From NCBI GenBank assembly GCA_001464965.1, contig LNEJ01000072.1, positions 1-64,000 on the forward strand: a stretch of 64,000 nt of DNA, read 5' to 3'. The notes under the pieces were generated by a model, which saw nothing but the letters and a program-made list of their open reading frames with translations, ran no database searches and was not told the origin of the DNA. The translations under genes were made by a program, and so were the position numbers. This document shows, piece after piece, positions 6,001-13,848 of this stretch; position 1 is the stretch's first letter; each line of letters opens with the position of its first letter. Source of the stretch: Gammaproteobacteria bacterium Ga0074134 (GTDB taxonomy: Bacteria; Pseudomonadota; Gammaproteobacteria; Ga0077554; Ga007554).

Positions 6001-8967
6001 TTACCACTGCCCCGATGTCCCCCGTCCTTTCCCCTTCGCCCACCCCGGCGGCGCGACATTGGGTGCGGGGAGATCGGGGAGGGGCGGGGCGCCTGCCTTG
6101 TTTTCCTCCCAGGTTCCGCTCGCGCCATGCTCCGATCGCGGCGGGAGTCCCGCCCCCATCTTGCCCAATACTTGCTGCACCATCTGTTCCGGGTTGCCGA
6201 AAGGCGTATCCACATTGGGGATTATTCCCACCACTGCGGCCGCCGCGGCATCGCCGGGCAGCGAGCTGTGGTTGACCTTGGTCTCCGCGTCCCGCCGCAC
6301 CGCGCCCCCGCGCGCAGCTACCCCCGTCTCCACTGACTGAATGTGACCTTGCGCTTCGCCCTGCAGGGCCTGCGCCTTCGGGGTCACGCTATCGGCGGGC
6401 AGCGCGCCCGGCGTCAGTCCCGCCGCCTGTTGTTGCCCCTCCACCCTGTCGCGGTTTTCGCGGTGCTGCGCCATGACCTGTCCGGGGCTGAAGGCGGGAT
6501 CGGTAGACGCCGCCGCATGGAAATCGCCCGGCGCGCCGGGATCCACGCGTTGGATGCCGTTGCGGTACAGGGCCTCGTCGGCATGGTTGGCCACGTACCG
6601 GTTGGCCCAGCCCTGCACCTTGCCCGCACGCTCATGGCCGGTGAGCGCGTCCCATGCCTCGGCGTTGCCGCCGTGGCGCAAGTAGTCCTTCCAGAAGTCG
6701 CCGGCGAGGTTCGTGCTGGTCTGCGCCCCGGCGCTACGGGTTTCGGAGGCCGCCTGCTCGTAGGCGGCGCTCTTTTGCCGCTGCACGCTGCTTTCCTGCC
6801 GCCAGCCGTCCGCAATATCGAGGTTGGCGCGCACCCCGGCGAGCGCGTTGCGGCTGCCCGCGTCGGCGTGCTCGTAGGACTCGGTGGTAGCGCCCTTCTT
6901 CATCAAATCAAACTTCTCCTGCCAGTTGTTTTCCTTCATGTACTTGCTGGTATCATCCAGCGCCGTTTGTAGCTGTGCGTCGCTTTTGCCCTGAAATTGC
7001 CCGCTCGCCTTCAGTACACTGACCCCCCCTCCAGGCGTGCTTACTGAGGCAGCTCCAAGCAGCGTAGCCGACTGAGCCGACGACCACTTACGATCCTCGC
7101 CAAACTGATCCACGAACTTCGCCACCTGCCCCGCCCCTGTCCCGGTCGAACCCTCCGTCCCCGTCGAGGCGCCCGTGCTGTGCCTGCCGGACGCGGCGGC
7201 GGCCTTGTCATAAGCATAGTACTCGGCGACCGCCGCCGACATGGCGCGCGACGCGGACAGCGTGGCGCTCTGTGCCGCCGTGTCGGCGTGCTTCGAGGCC
7301 TGGCTCCAGGACGCGCCGAGGGCACTCTGCGCGGAGATGTTCGCGCCCAGGTTGGGGATGCTGGCCCCCACGTCGTACAGCGCTCCGCTGGCTCCGTTGC
7401 CGTAGGTGCTGACCGTCGCGCCGGTATTGGTCTGCACGGCCATCCCGCCGCTCTTCATCGACACGTTGGTGTCCATCTTGTGCCCCGCCCAGGTGTTGAC
7501 CGCGGCGTTGTCCATCTTGAAGTCGCCAAGGCTGATGTTGCCGCTGCCCACTTGGCTGCCCGCCTGCTGCGCGGCGCTCTGCGCGGGCTTGTTGAGTTCG
7601 CCCACCACGGCGGTGCCGGCCACGGCGCCGGCCTTGACCAGCATCCAGGCGATCATCGGGATGCTGACGGCGATGTAGCCGGCGGCGGCGACCATGTCGC
7701 TGTTGGTGGACAGCAATGAGGCGGCGGTCTCCAGCGCCAGGCCGTTGGCGGACCCGCCGCCCATCATGCTGGCCGTGCCGTTCTGGTACTGGCCGTACCA
7801 GGTCATCACGGAGTTGATGATGGCGTAGATGGGCGCCCACAGCTGCAGCCAGACCAGCACCTGCACGTAGGTGAGCAGGGCCTTGCCCACCATCGGCAGC
7901 AGCAGCGCCACGGCGACGATGGGAAATAACCCGTAGACCACCGCCTCCAGCACGTTGCGGAAGATCGGCAGCAGCTTGCCCATCATGTTCCCGCCCGCGC
8001 GGGCCATGACGCGCCAGGTGGACTCGGATTGCGCCTGGGCGATGTTGACGGCGGCGGCCGCAGCGTCCGAGGAGGCGGCGTAGTTGAGCAGCGCCTGGCG
8101 CGTGGCGTTGATCATGATCTGCTGCTTGATCAGGTCGGAGGCGGCGATGCTGGCGCCCGTCATGTAGCTGTAGGCGCCGGAGGCGGTGGCGAGGATCGCC
8201 GCTCTGGCGTCCGCCGATGTCTTGCGCGGCCACAGCGCCTTGCCCCAGAACGTGGCCGCATCGTTGATCTGGGTATTCCAGCGGGTGTTGATATCGGCCA
8301 TCGCGTCGCGGCAGGTCCACAGGCGGCTGCCCGTCGCGGGGTTAGGATGGGAGAGCTGCACGTAACGCAATGTGGACGCATTGGCGGAGAGCAGCCCCCA
8401 GATGTCGGGAGCCTTCATGAGGGCGTCCTCGCTGATGATGCCGCGCGTGATCAGCCAGAATCCGCACTGCTCCAGCCAGGCGTTCATGTCGTGGGCGAAG
8501 TCGGCGTCCGGCGCCTGCAGCCCGGCCCCGGCCTTGATCAGGCTGGAACCGAACAGCATGCCGTTCTGGGCGTATTTCTGGTCGCCGGGGATGCTGATGA
8601 AGGTCTCGTACATGCGCGTCAGCCCGTCGCCGACCGTGGAGGTGAGGTGCGCCAGGATGCCGATGCCCAGCGGCACGCTGTCGACCACCACCGGGCCGCT
8701 GGAGGGCGGCTCGATGCGGTCCACGATCGCCACGTCGACCTTGGGCACCAGCAGGATGAAGTAGACCATGGCGAAGCGCACGAAGTACATGAAGTCCGGC
8801 ATCTGGTACTTTTTACCCAGCATCTCCAGCGTGACCCACAGCAGGCCCACGGCGCCCGCGAGCCGGATCAGGGTGGTGAAGCTGTCCGACCCCATGAACA
8901 GCTTGAGCGAGGTGAAAAGCTGCGCGAGGTACGCGCCGCCGCCGTAGGTGTAGATCTCATAGGCCAT
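6001..8967 (-). CDS. traG: Conjugal transfer mating-pair stabilisation protein TraG
   Basis: A 988-aa inner-membrane protein. The TraG N-terminal domain (residues 1 to about 470) carries several membrane segments: one near 30-50, one near 63-76, and a cluster near 325-460 (VVYGLFPIVAVALLLPMVG, YIAVSIPMIAWMLVKAGAV). The long C-terminal part (470-988) is rich in Ala, Ser, Gly and Gln, as in F TraG, whose periplasmic tail helps stabilise mating pairs and contacts TraN. F TraG has 938 residues, so this is slightly longer and complete. It is the last gene of the minus-strand tra operon, directly downstream of traH and the PH-domain gene. Confidence 0.93.
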   Translation of the reverse strand: MAYEIYTYGGGAYLAQLFTSLKLFMGSDSFTTLIRLAGAVGLLWVTLEMLGKKYQMPDFMYFVRFAMVYFILLVPKVDVAIVDRIEPPSSGPVVVDSVPLGIGILAHLTSTVGDGLTRMYETFISIPGDQKYAQNGMLFGSSLIKAGAGLQAPDADFAHDMNAWLEQCGFWLITRGIISEDALMKAPDIWGLLSANASTLRYVQLSHPNPATGSRLWTCRDAMADINTRWNTQINDAATFWGKALWPRKTSADARAAILATASGAYSYMTGASIAASDLIKQQIMINATRQALLNYAASSDAAAAAVNIAQAQSESTWRVMARAGGNMMGKLLPIFRNVLEAVVYGLFPIVAVALLLPMVGKALLTYVQVLVWLQLWAPIYAIINSVMTWYGQYQNGTASMMGGGSANGLALETAASLLSTNSDMVAAAGYIAVSIPMIAWMLVKAGAVAGTAVVGELNKPAQSAAQQAGSQVGSGNISLGDFKMDNAAVNTWAGHKMDTNVSMKSGGMAVQTNTGATVSTYGNGASGALYDVGASIPNLGANISAQSALGASWSQASKHADTAAQSATLSASRAMSAAVAEYYAYDKAAAASGRHSTGASTGTEGSTGTGAGQVAKFVDQFGEDRKWSSAQSATLLGAASVSTPGGGVSVLKASGQFQGKSDAQLQTALDDTSKYMKENNWQEKFDLMKKGATTESYEHADAGSRNALAGVRANLDIADGWRQESSVQRQKSAAYEQAASETRSAGAQTSTNLAGDFWKDYLRHGGNAEAWDALTGHERAGKVQGWANRYVANHADEALYRNGIQRVDPGAPGDFHAAASTDPAFSPGQVMAQHRENRDRVEGQQQAAGLTPGALPADSVTPKAQALQGEAQGHIQSVETGVAARGGAVRRDAETKVNHSSLPGDAAAAAVVGIIPNVDTPFGNPEQMVQQVLGKMGAGLPPRSEHGASGTWEENKAGAPPLPDLPAPNVAPPGWAKGKGRGTSGQW

Positions 8968-8970
8968 GGG

Positions 8971-9573
8971 TCACTCACCCTCTTCTCGCCGGCGGCTCCG
9001 GTTCCGGTGGTCGTAAATTAATTGGTGATAACGTTCCGGGTCGTGTATCCATTTCAAAATACAGTAGACATCCGCCGTGCCGGCGGTGCTCAATTCGAGG
9101 GTGCCAATATTCAAAAGACGATCTGTCACGGATTGCTTGATGTCGATAGTGCGGATGTCGATGATGGACACGATGGCCGTGTTGTTGGCGATGATCCCGT
9201 GGCGGGTTTCCACCCGCTCCGGCGTGATCGTGTAGAGGTTGGCGAGATAGTGGTAGGCCGCTCTTCCGGCCGCACCCAGGAAAAGCATCGCGCCGCCGAT
9301 CATCATTGCCGTGGCCAGCACCACATCGACATGGGCCATCCACGGACTATTCGCCGGGAGCGCGGCGCCCACCTGACCGTAACCGCCCGCCATGAATTCC
9401 TGGATAAAGGGGAGCACCGGTACAATGACCGACCCTAACATCAGCGCCAGTCCCAGCGCCGCCCACAGGTAGAGTTTGATGAAGCAGCGCCGTGCGGGCC
9501 TCAGGTAGATCGTCGCTGGCGCGGGGCTTGCTGCCCGGCCTGGGGGGTTACCGTCTGGTTGGCTCATGCGCAT
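8971..9573 (-). CDS. Membrane protein with a bacterial PH-like domain
   Basis: A 200-aa protein with two membrane segments (about 31-55 and 84-102), followed by a cytoplasmic region YTITPERVETRHGIIANNTAIVSIIDIRTIDIKQSV that fits the YdbS/YdbT-type bacterial PH (bPH2) domain. Such domains usually bind other membrane or cell-envelope components. The gene sits between traH and traG, a place with no counterpart in F, and follows the traH stop within a few bases (ATG at 9573; a GTG at 9582 overlapping traH is possible). Its position suggests a transfer-related role, but this is inference. Confidence 0.75.
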   Translation of the reverse strand: MRMSQPDGNPPGRAASPAPATIYLRPARRCFIKLYLWAALGLALMLGSVIVPVLPFIQEFMAGGYGQVGAALPANSPWMAHVDVVLATAMMIGGAMLFLGAAGRAAYHYLANLYTITPERVETRHGIIANNTAIVSIIDIRTIDIKQSVTDRLLNIGTLELSTAGTADVYCILKWIHDPERYHQLIYDHRNRSRRREEGE

Positions 9574-9578
9574 GTCCC

Positions 9579-11036
9579 TCACCGTGTATCCAGCATCTTG
9601 GCGAAGGCCAGGCGCTGTTGCATGGTGGGGCTGAAGCTGGCGGCCAGCTTGCGCTGCAGCAGCATGATCTTCTCGATCACCTCGGCCATGCCGCCAGCCT
9701 GATTGATGCGCATGTTGCGCTCGGACTGGGCCTCCTGTACCGCCGCGTTCATCTGGGCGGTCAGCGATTCGCGCCAGTCCTGCGATCCGGCATTGGAACG
9801 CTGCAGGGCGGCCCGGGCGATATCCACCGCCGATTTCATGTAGCTGTAGAGCATGTCGGCGACGATGGCCTCGCTGTAGGGCATCACGATCGCGCCCGCT
9901 AGGTCGCCGTTGATGTCGGCCGCCACCTGGATGAGCTGCGCCACCGGCAGCCCGGTGCGGGCGAGCAGCGCCTCCTGGCTGGGGGTCAGCGTGACCGTCG
10001 TGCTGCCGGTGTCCGTGGCGATCTTGGATACTACGGCGGCCAGGTCTTGTTCCACCCGGTGTCTCATGCTGCCCAGTTCCGCATCTTCATGATCGAGGTC
10101 CATGCACTCCGTCTCGCTGTCGAGGCACTTGTAGATCTTCTCCTTGACACCGGTCCTGGCGCTGAGCAGGGTGCGGAAGCTGACGATCTGCGGCCAGGGG
10201 TAGGGCTCCGGCGCGCCCCCCGTGGCCGCCGGCTTGGGCAGTACGATAGTGCCGGTGATCGACATCAGCATCCGGGCGAATTGCTTGTCGGCCTTGAGAT
10301 AGGCGTCATCCATCATGCCCTGCCACACCACGTTGCCAGTGATCGAGGCGGCGACCTTCTGGTGTTCGGCGGCGCCGAGTCCGCCCGTCAGCAGCCCGTT
10401 GGCTCCTTCCTTGATGGTAGTGTTCGCGAAGTCCTGATCCTGACACTTGATGCGGGCGTCGGCGGCATCACTGGCCTTGCCGCTGCTGTTCGCCATACGT
10501 TCGCACAGCGCCTGTTGCCCGCCAGTGACCAGGTCTTTCCCCGCATTGACCAGATTGATGCCGGCCTGGCAGGTGTTGATGCTCTGGTTGTTGATGGCGG
10601 CGGCATAGGTGTTCATCTGGTCTATCACGCCGCCGCATTTCGGGCAGATCGTGTCCAGAGCGAGCTTGAAGGCGTAACCGAGCGCGGAGCTGCCGATGTT
10701 CTTGAGCATGGTGATCAGTTGGGTGGCGTTGATGAAGCTGAAGCCGCCCGCGTACAGGTCGATGCCGCCGCAGCCGGCGCGGATGCTCGGGGCCTGCACG
10801 CTCGCCAGATTGAAGTTGCGGATCGGGGCGCGCGCCGAGAAGCCGCCGCCGCTGAAATAATTGGCCGACTGGCCCTGGTAGAGGGCCGCGCCGGAGAAGC
10901 TCGATCCGCCGCCGACGCTGGCGTAGAAGCTGTCCATGTCGGAGGCGACGTCGGCGGCCGCGGGCTGGATCAACAGGGTCATCGCCGTCACCGCGGCGGC
11001 GGTCTTTTTGAGTGTGTTCTTCATTTTCATCGTCAT
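9579..11036 (-). CDS. traH: Conjugative pilus assembly protein TraH
   Basis: A 485-aa periplasmic protein needed in F-like systems for pilus assembly and mating-pair stability. It has a signal peptide (KNTLKKTAAAVTAMTLLIQPAAA) and then typical TraH blocks: GGSSFSGAALYQGQSANYFSGG, the cysteine-containing AGCGGIDLYAGGFSF, and CPKCGGVIDQMN. The C-terminal third is helical with heptad character. The ATG at 11036 is preferred to the one at 11045 because GGAGG ends exactly at the latter and 9 bases before the former. Its many cysteines fit with the DsbC encoded in the same operon. Confidence 0.95.
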   Translation of the reverse strand: MTMKMKNTLKKTAAAVTAMTLLIQPAAADVASDMDSFYASVGGGSSFSGAALYQGQSANYFSGGGFSARAPIRNFNLASVQAPSIRAGCGGIDLYAGGFSFINATQLITMLKNIGSSALGYAFKLALDTICPKCGGVIDQMNTYAAAINNQSINTCQAGINLVNAGKDLVTGGQQALCERMANSSGKASDAADARIKCQDQDFANTTIKEGANGLLTGGLGAAEHQKVAASITGNVVWQGMMDDAYLKADKQFARMLMSITGTIVLPKPAATGGAPEPYPWPQIVSFRTLLSARTGVKEKIYKCLDSETECMDLDHEDAELGSMRHRVEQDLAAVVSKIATDTGSTTVTLTPSQEALLARTGLPVAQLIQVAADINGDLAGAIVMPYSEAIVADMLYSYMKSAVDIARAALQRSNAGSQDWRESLTAQMNAAVQEAQSERNMRINQAGGMAEVIEKIMLLQRKLAASFSPTMQQRLAFAKMLDTR

Positions 11037-11054
11037 CTCATTCATCCTCCAGAA

Positions 11055-11853
11055 TCAAAACTCGCCCGGCCTGGCCTGGGTCAGGGCGTGGATCCGCTCC
11101 AGCAGTTCTGATTCGCTCTGGATGCCGAAGGCCACCGGCGTGATGGTGCGGGTGCGGGGGTTGGCCATGAAGATCGCCGGCGTCACGCCCACGCCGATCT
11201 GCCGCGCCAGGCCGTTGTCGGGCACGGCGTCCGGAAACTCCGGCAGGCCGCTGCCGTCGAGACTCACCGCCTTCACGTTGAGGCCGTAGGTGCGCGCGAA
11301 ACGCAGCAGGATCGGCGCCTGCGCGGCGCAGTAGGGGCAGGAGGCCTGATAGAAGAAGAACAGCCCCTCGGTCCGGCCCAGGGCGCGCACGGCGTCGGCC
11401 TGGGCGGCGCGCTTCAGGTCGCGCTCCAGCGCCACGCCCACGGTAGTGACGGGGTGTGTCACGGTGGTATCGAGATCGGGATTGCCCCACAGCACCCGCC
11501 GCCAGGTGTCGGCGAACAGCCCGGAACGCTCCATCGCCTCCATCTGGAGAGCCATGTAGCGCTTCACCTTCCCCTCGTCCTTGGGGTGCATCACCGCCAG
11601 CGCGCGCGCATCCTCCAGCCGTTTCTGGTAGGACTGCAATTCGGCCTGGGGATCGGCGGGCGCGCCCGCCGGGGGGCGGCGCCGGGTCGCAGTACCAGAA
11701 CCACCCTTCGGCGCGTTGCGTGAAGTAGCGGCCCTCGGCGTCTGCCGGACCGCAGTTCGCCCCCGTTGGGATGGCGGCGTGCGCCGCGATTGCGGTCAGG
11801 CCGAAGGCGAGGGCGGCCAGACATTTGAGCGTGGTGTGCATGGCATTCCTCAT
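11055..11853 (-). pseudogene. traF: traF, thioredoxin-like pilus assembly protein, frameshifted
   Basis: TraF is a periplasmic thioredoxin-fold protein of F-type systems. Here the signal peptide and first 65 residues (MRNAMHTTLKCLAALAFG up to FWYCDPAPPP) are in one frame, and the rest (AELQSYQKRLEDARAL to the end, with the redox-like CPYC motif at SCPYCAAQ) is in another. The break is a six-G run at 11671-11676; with five Gs the two parts join into one 265-aa protein with the expected sequence across the join. The start ATG overlaps the traN stop (TAATG at 11851-11855), so translation is coupled. It is either a real inactivating or phase-variable +1 indel or a homopolymer error. The downstream frame could restart only after loss of the signal peptide. 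Confidence 0.85.
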
Positions 11854-12875
11854 TATTTTACGACGCTGGGCGCGAGGCTCGGGTCATACGGCGCCGCGCC
11901 GCTGTCCGGTATGCTGTGCGTTCCCGAGCTGTAGTAATTGGTGATGCGGTTGCCGACCGCCGTGCCCATCTGGGCCGGATCGAGTTCCTTGGCCTTGAGC
12001 ATGGCGTCGGTGTAAAACTCGGACAGATCCATCTTGCTGAAGTCCAGACCCTGTATTTCGGCCGGCGTCAGGCCTCGGCAGTCGGGGCTTTCGGGCGATC
12101 CCCAGCCCAGGCCCAGCTGTGGCCGGCCCTGTTCCTGGAGGAGGCGGGCGAGCTTGGAGTTGAAGCAGCAGTATGTCTCCTTTTTCGATTCGCAGAACCC
12201 CAGGACGTTTTTGCTGGAGCAGTAAGATCCCACCAAGTGACAAGTCTTGGCCTGCCGGTTCATGCCCAGCTGCTGTTCTTCGGCGGTGCATTTCGTCAGG
12301 TCGAGATCCATGCCCCATCCCGAGTCGTTACAGCAATTCTTGAACCCCAGGATCGGGGTTTTGCTGCACCGCTCTTCCTTGCCCTTGAAGATCTGCATCA
12401 GCGTGGCGTCGAAATCCTTGCCGGCCTCGAACATGATGTTCAATGACGTGACCGCCAGGCCAAAGTCCGGATTGGGGGCGGACTTGGCGTCGAAACACTT
12501 GCCGTCCATGCAGAAGGCGTTGCTGCCGCAGTCGACCACCGTGGAGCTGACGCCTGGGGAGGTCTGGCACTGGTATTTCTGCTCCCACAGCGAACACTGG
12601 CCATCGATGAGTTTCTGGATGCAGGCCGAGCCGATTTGGGAGCAGCCAGCGCTGAGCAACGGTGCACAATCATTGGTCGTGCCCGTCAGGCATTCGTACT
12701 GTGCGTCGTATTTCCAGCAGGCGCGGGTGACCGGCTCGCCGCTGATGGTCTTGGTTGCCGGGCCATCCACGCACCCTTCCGACGTTTTGAAGCAGGTTGC
12801 TCCGGCGGCGATGCCGGGCGCCGCCAGCAGCGGTAATAAAAGGACCGCCGCCAGTCTCACATGGACGGATGTCAT
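11853..12875 (-). CDS. traN: C-terminal half of TraN, with its own signal peptide
   Basis: A 340-aa cysteine-rich secreted protein matching the second half of TraN, the outer-membrane adhesin that stabilises mating pairs. Its core has the TraN pattern of paired cysteines: CVDGPATKTISGEPVTRACW, YECL, CAPLLSAGCSQIGSAC, CSLWEQKYQC, and later GFKNCCNDSGWGM and CCFNSKLARLLQEQGRPQLGLGWG. The ATG at 12875 starts a signal peptide (SVHVRLAAVLLLPLLAAPGIAAGA). The frame is also open upstream without a stop to 13547, so a fusion with the preceding gene is formally possible. The first half of TraN is at 13849-15246, and three small genes lie between the halves. Confidence 0.8.
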   Translation of the reverse strand: MTSVHVRLAAVLLLPLLAAPGIAAGATCFKTSEGCVDGPATKTISGEPVTRACWKYDAQYECLTGTTNDCAPLLSAGCSQIGSACIQKLIDGQCSLWEQKYQCQTSPGVSSTVVDCGSNAFCMDGKCFDAKSAPNPDFGLAVTSLNIMFEAGKDFDATLMQIFKGKEERCSKTPILGFKNCCNDSGWGMDLDLTKCTAEEQQLGMNRQAKTCHLVGSYCSSKNVLGFCESKKETYCCFNSKLARLLQEQGRPQLGLGWGSPESPDCRGLTPAEIQGLDFSKMDLSEFYTDAMLKAKELDPAQMGTAVGNRITNYYSSGTHSIPDSGAAPYDPSLAPSVVK

Positions 12876-12935
12876 GCATGCGTGCTTTCGTGATAAATTC
12901 GCAACAATCGCTGGCTGAAGCAGAGGAGATCGCTC

Positions 12936-13169
12936 ATGGCGCTGGCGCCTTGCAGAGAATGTAAAACCAGGGTAAGCACGTCGGCGATGGAATGCCCGGT
13001 ATGCAGTGCCACGAACCCGGCCGACAGGATGAGCGTGCAGGGGAAAAGACGCCTCCGGACGATGATCAGGGTGCTTTTCAGTCTGGGGGTGGCCATCGCC
13101 GCCGTGCTCTATTTCTGGTACGGCATTCTGTCTGGCCTGCACCAGGGCATCCTGAACCAGGCTCCGTAG
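12936..13169 (+). CDS. Zinc-ribbon membrane protein, antisense inside the tra operon
   Basis: A 77-aa protein with an N-terminal zinc ribbon (CRECKTRVSTSAMECPVC: two CxxC pairs, residues 6-23), a basic linker, and one membrane segment (VLFSLGVAIAAVLYFWYGIL, about 47-66). AGAGGAG ends 8 bases before the ATG, so a plus-strand start is credible. It is the only plus-strand gene within the 21-kb minus-strand operon. It lies exactly between the traN C-terminal half and the gene before it, overlapping that gene's 3' end in antisense. It may be a later insertion or a regulator read against the operon. Confidence 0.7.
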   Translation: MALAPCRECKTRVSTSAMECPVCSATNPADRMSVQGKRRLRTMIRVLFSLGVAIAAVLYFWYGILSGLHQGILNQAP

Positions 13170-13547
13170 CGTGGCGAAATCCGCGTCGAGATCGGACCTT
13201 GACCATGAGAGCAGTGTGTAGAGCGAACGGGGACGGTGCGCCATCACCGGCAGCGCGAGGGAAAAGCACAGATCGTCACGCAGGTTGAACATGCCCCGGA
13301 TGTGCCAGGGGCAGCGGAGCCGCGGCCGCTCGCGGCAGAGGTCGCCGTAAACCAGCCGGTTGAAGACGCTAACGAAGGCGAGCGTCGCCTGAAAATACAC
13401 ATAGGGCGCTTTTACGCCGCGCCAGGTGAGATGCCCCTCGCAGGACGCGAGGGTGCGGCATACGCCCTCCGCGTTCAGCGCCTCCACCAGCGGCCGGATG
13501 CGTGGCTCGATGGGGCAGTCCCCGAGGGTACCGGCGTCCATGATCAT
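13110..13547 (-). CDS. Unknown protein between the traN halves, without its own stop
   Basis: The first 120 or so residues look like a real protein, with conserved-looking blocks CPIEPRIRPLVEALNAEGV, TLASCEGHLTWRG and YVYFQATLAFVSVFNRLVYGDL, and then CPWHIRGMFNLRDDLCFSL. It starts at ATG 13547, in an ATGA overlap with the upstream ribbon-helix-helix-like gene, so the two are coupled. The end is not defined: the frame has no stop until the traN C-terminal stop at 11853, and past about codon 145 the translation is merely the antisense of the zinc-ribbon gene. The end at 13110 is therefore a rough limit. Loss of a stop by an indel is likely. I recognise no family. Confidence 0.5.
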
Positions 13548-13834
13548 TGCGCCTGCTCCAATCCGGCATCCTGGCCGTCAAGGCGCGCCGCCGGTTCGGA
13601 CACATGGCGCTCCCGTTCGATCCGATCCAGCTCGCCGTGCGCGCGCCGGATCGCGTCCTCCAGTGCCTCGCGGGCAATGCCGGCGGCATTGAAGACGAGG
13701 GAGGGCGCCACCGTGGACAGGCGCGCCTTGACGGCCAGGATGCGGTCATGGAGGTTGTCGGGGATGTTGATCTTGACGCCCTTTCTGGCGCCTTTGCGCG
13801 CGATGGCGCGCTGCTGGAACACGGAATCTCGCAT
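13544..13834 (-). CDS. Small DNA-binding-like protein (RHH-type?) between the traN halves
   Basis: A 96-aa protein with a basic N-terminus (IARKGARKGVKINIPDNLHDRILAVKARL), a strand and helix start like ribbon-helix-helix or TraM/TraY-type proteins, and a long helix (AREALEDAIRRAHGELDRIERER). The ATG at 13834 is chosen because GAGGAG lies 6 bases upstream; the longer ATG at 13852 overlaps the traN end. If it binds DNA it could control the operon or relaxosome, but this is inference from composition. Confidence 0.5.
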   Translation of the reverse strand: MRDSVFQQRAIARKGARKGVKINIPDNLHDRILAVKARLSTVAPSLVFNAAGIAREALEDAIRRAHGELDRIERERHVSEPAARLDGQDAGLEQAQ

Positions 13835-13848
13835 GGGGGTCTCCTCTG

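Noticed and set aside
7208-8320. A long minus-strand ORF in another frame of traG
   Set aside because: It is a high-GC shadow with Arg/His/Gln-rich sequence; traG itself is intact in this region.
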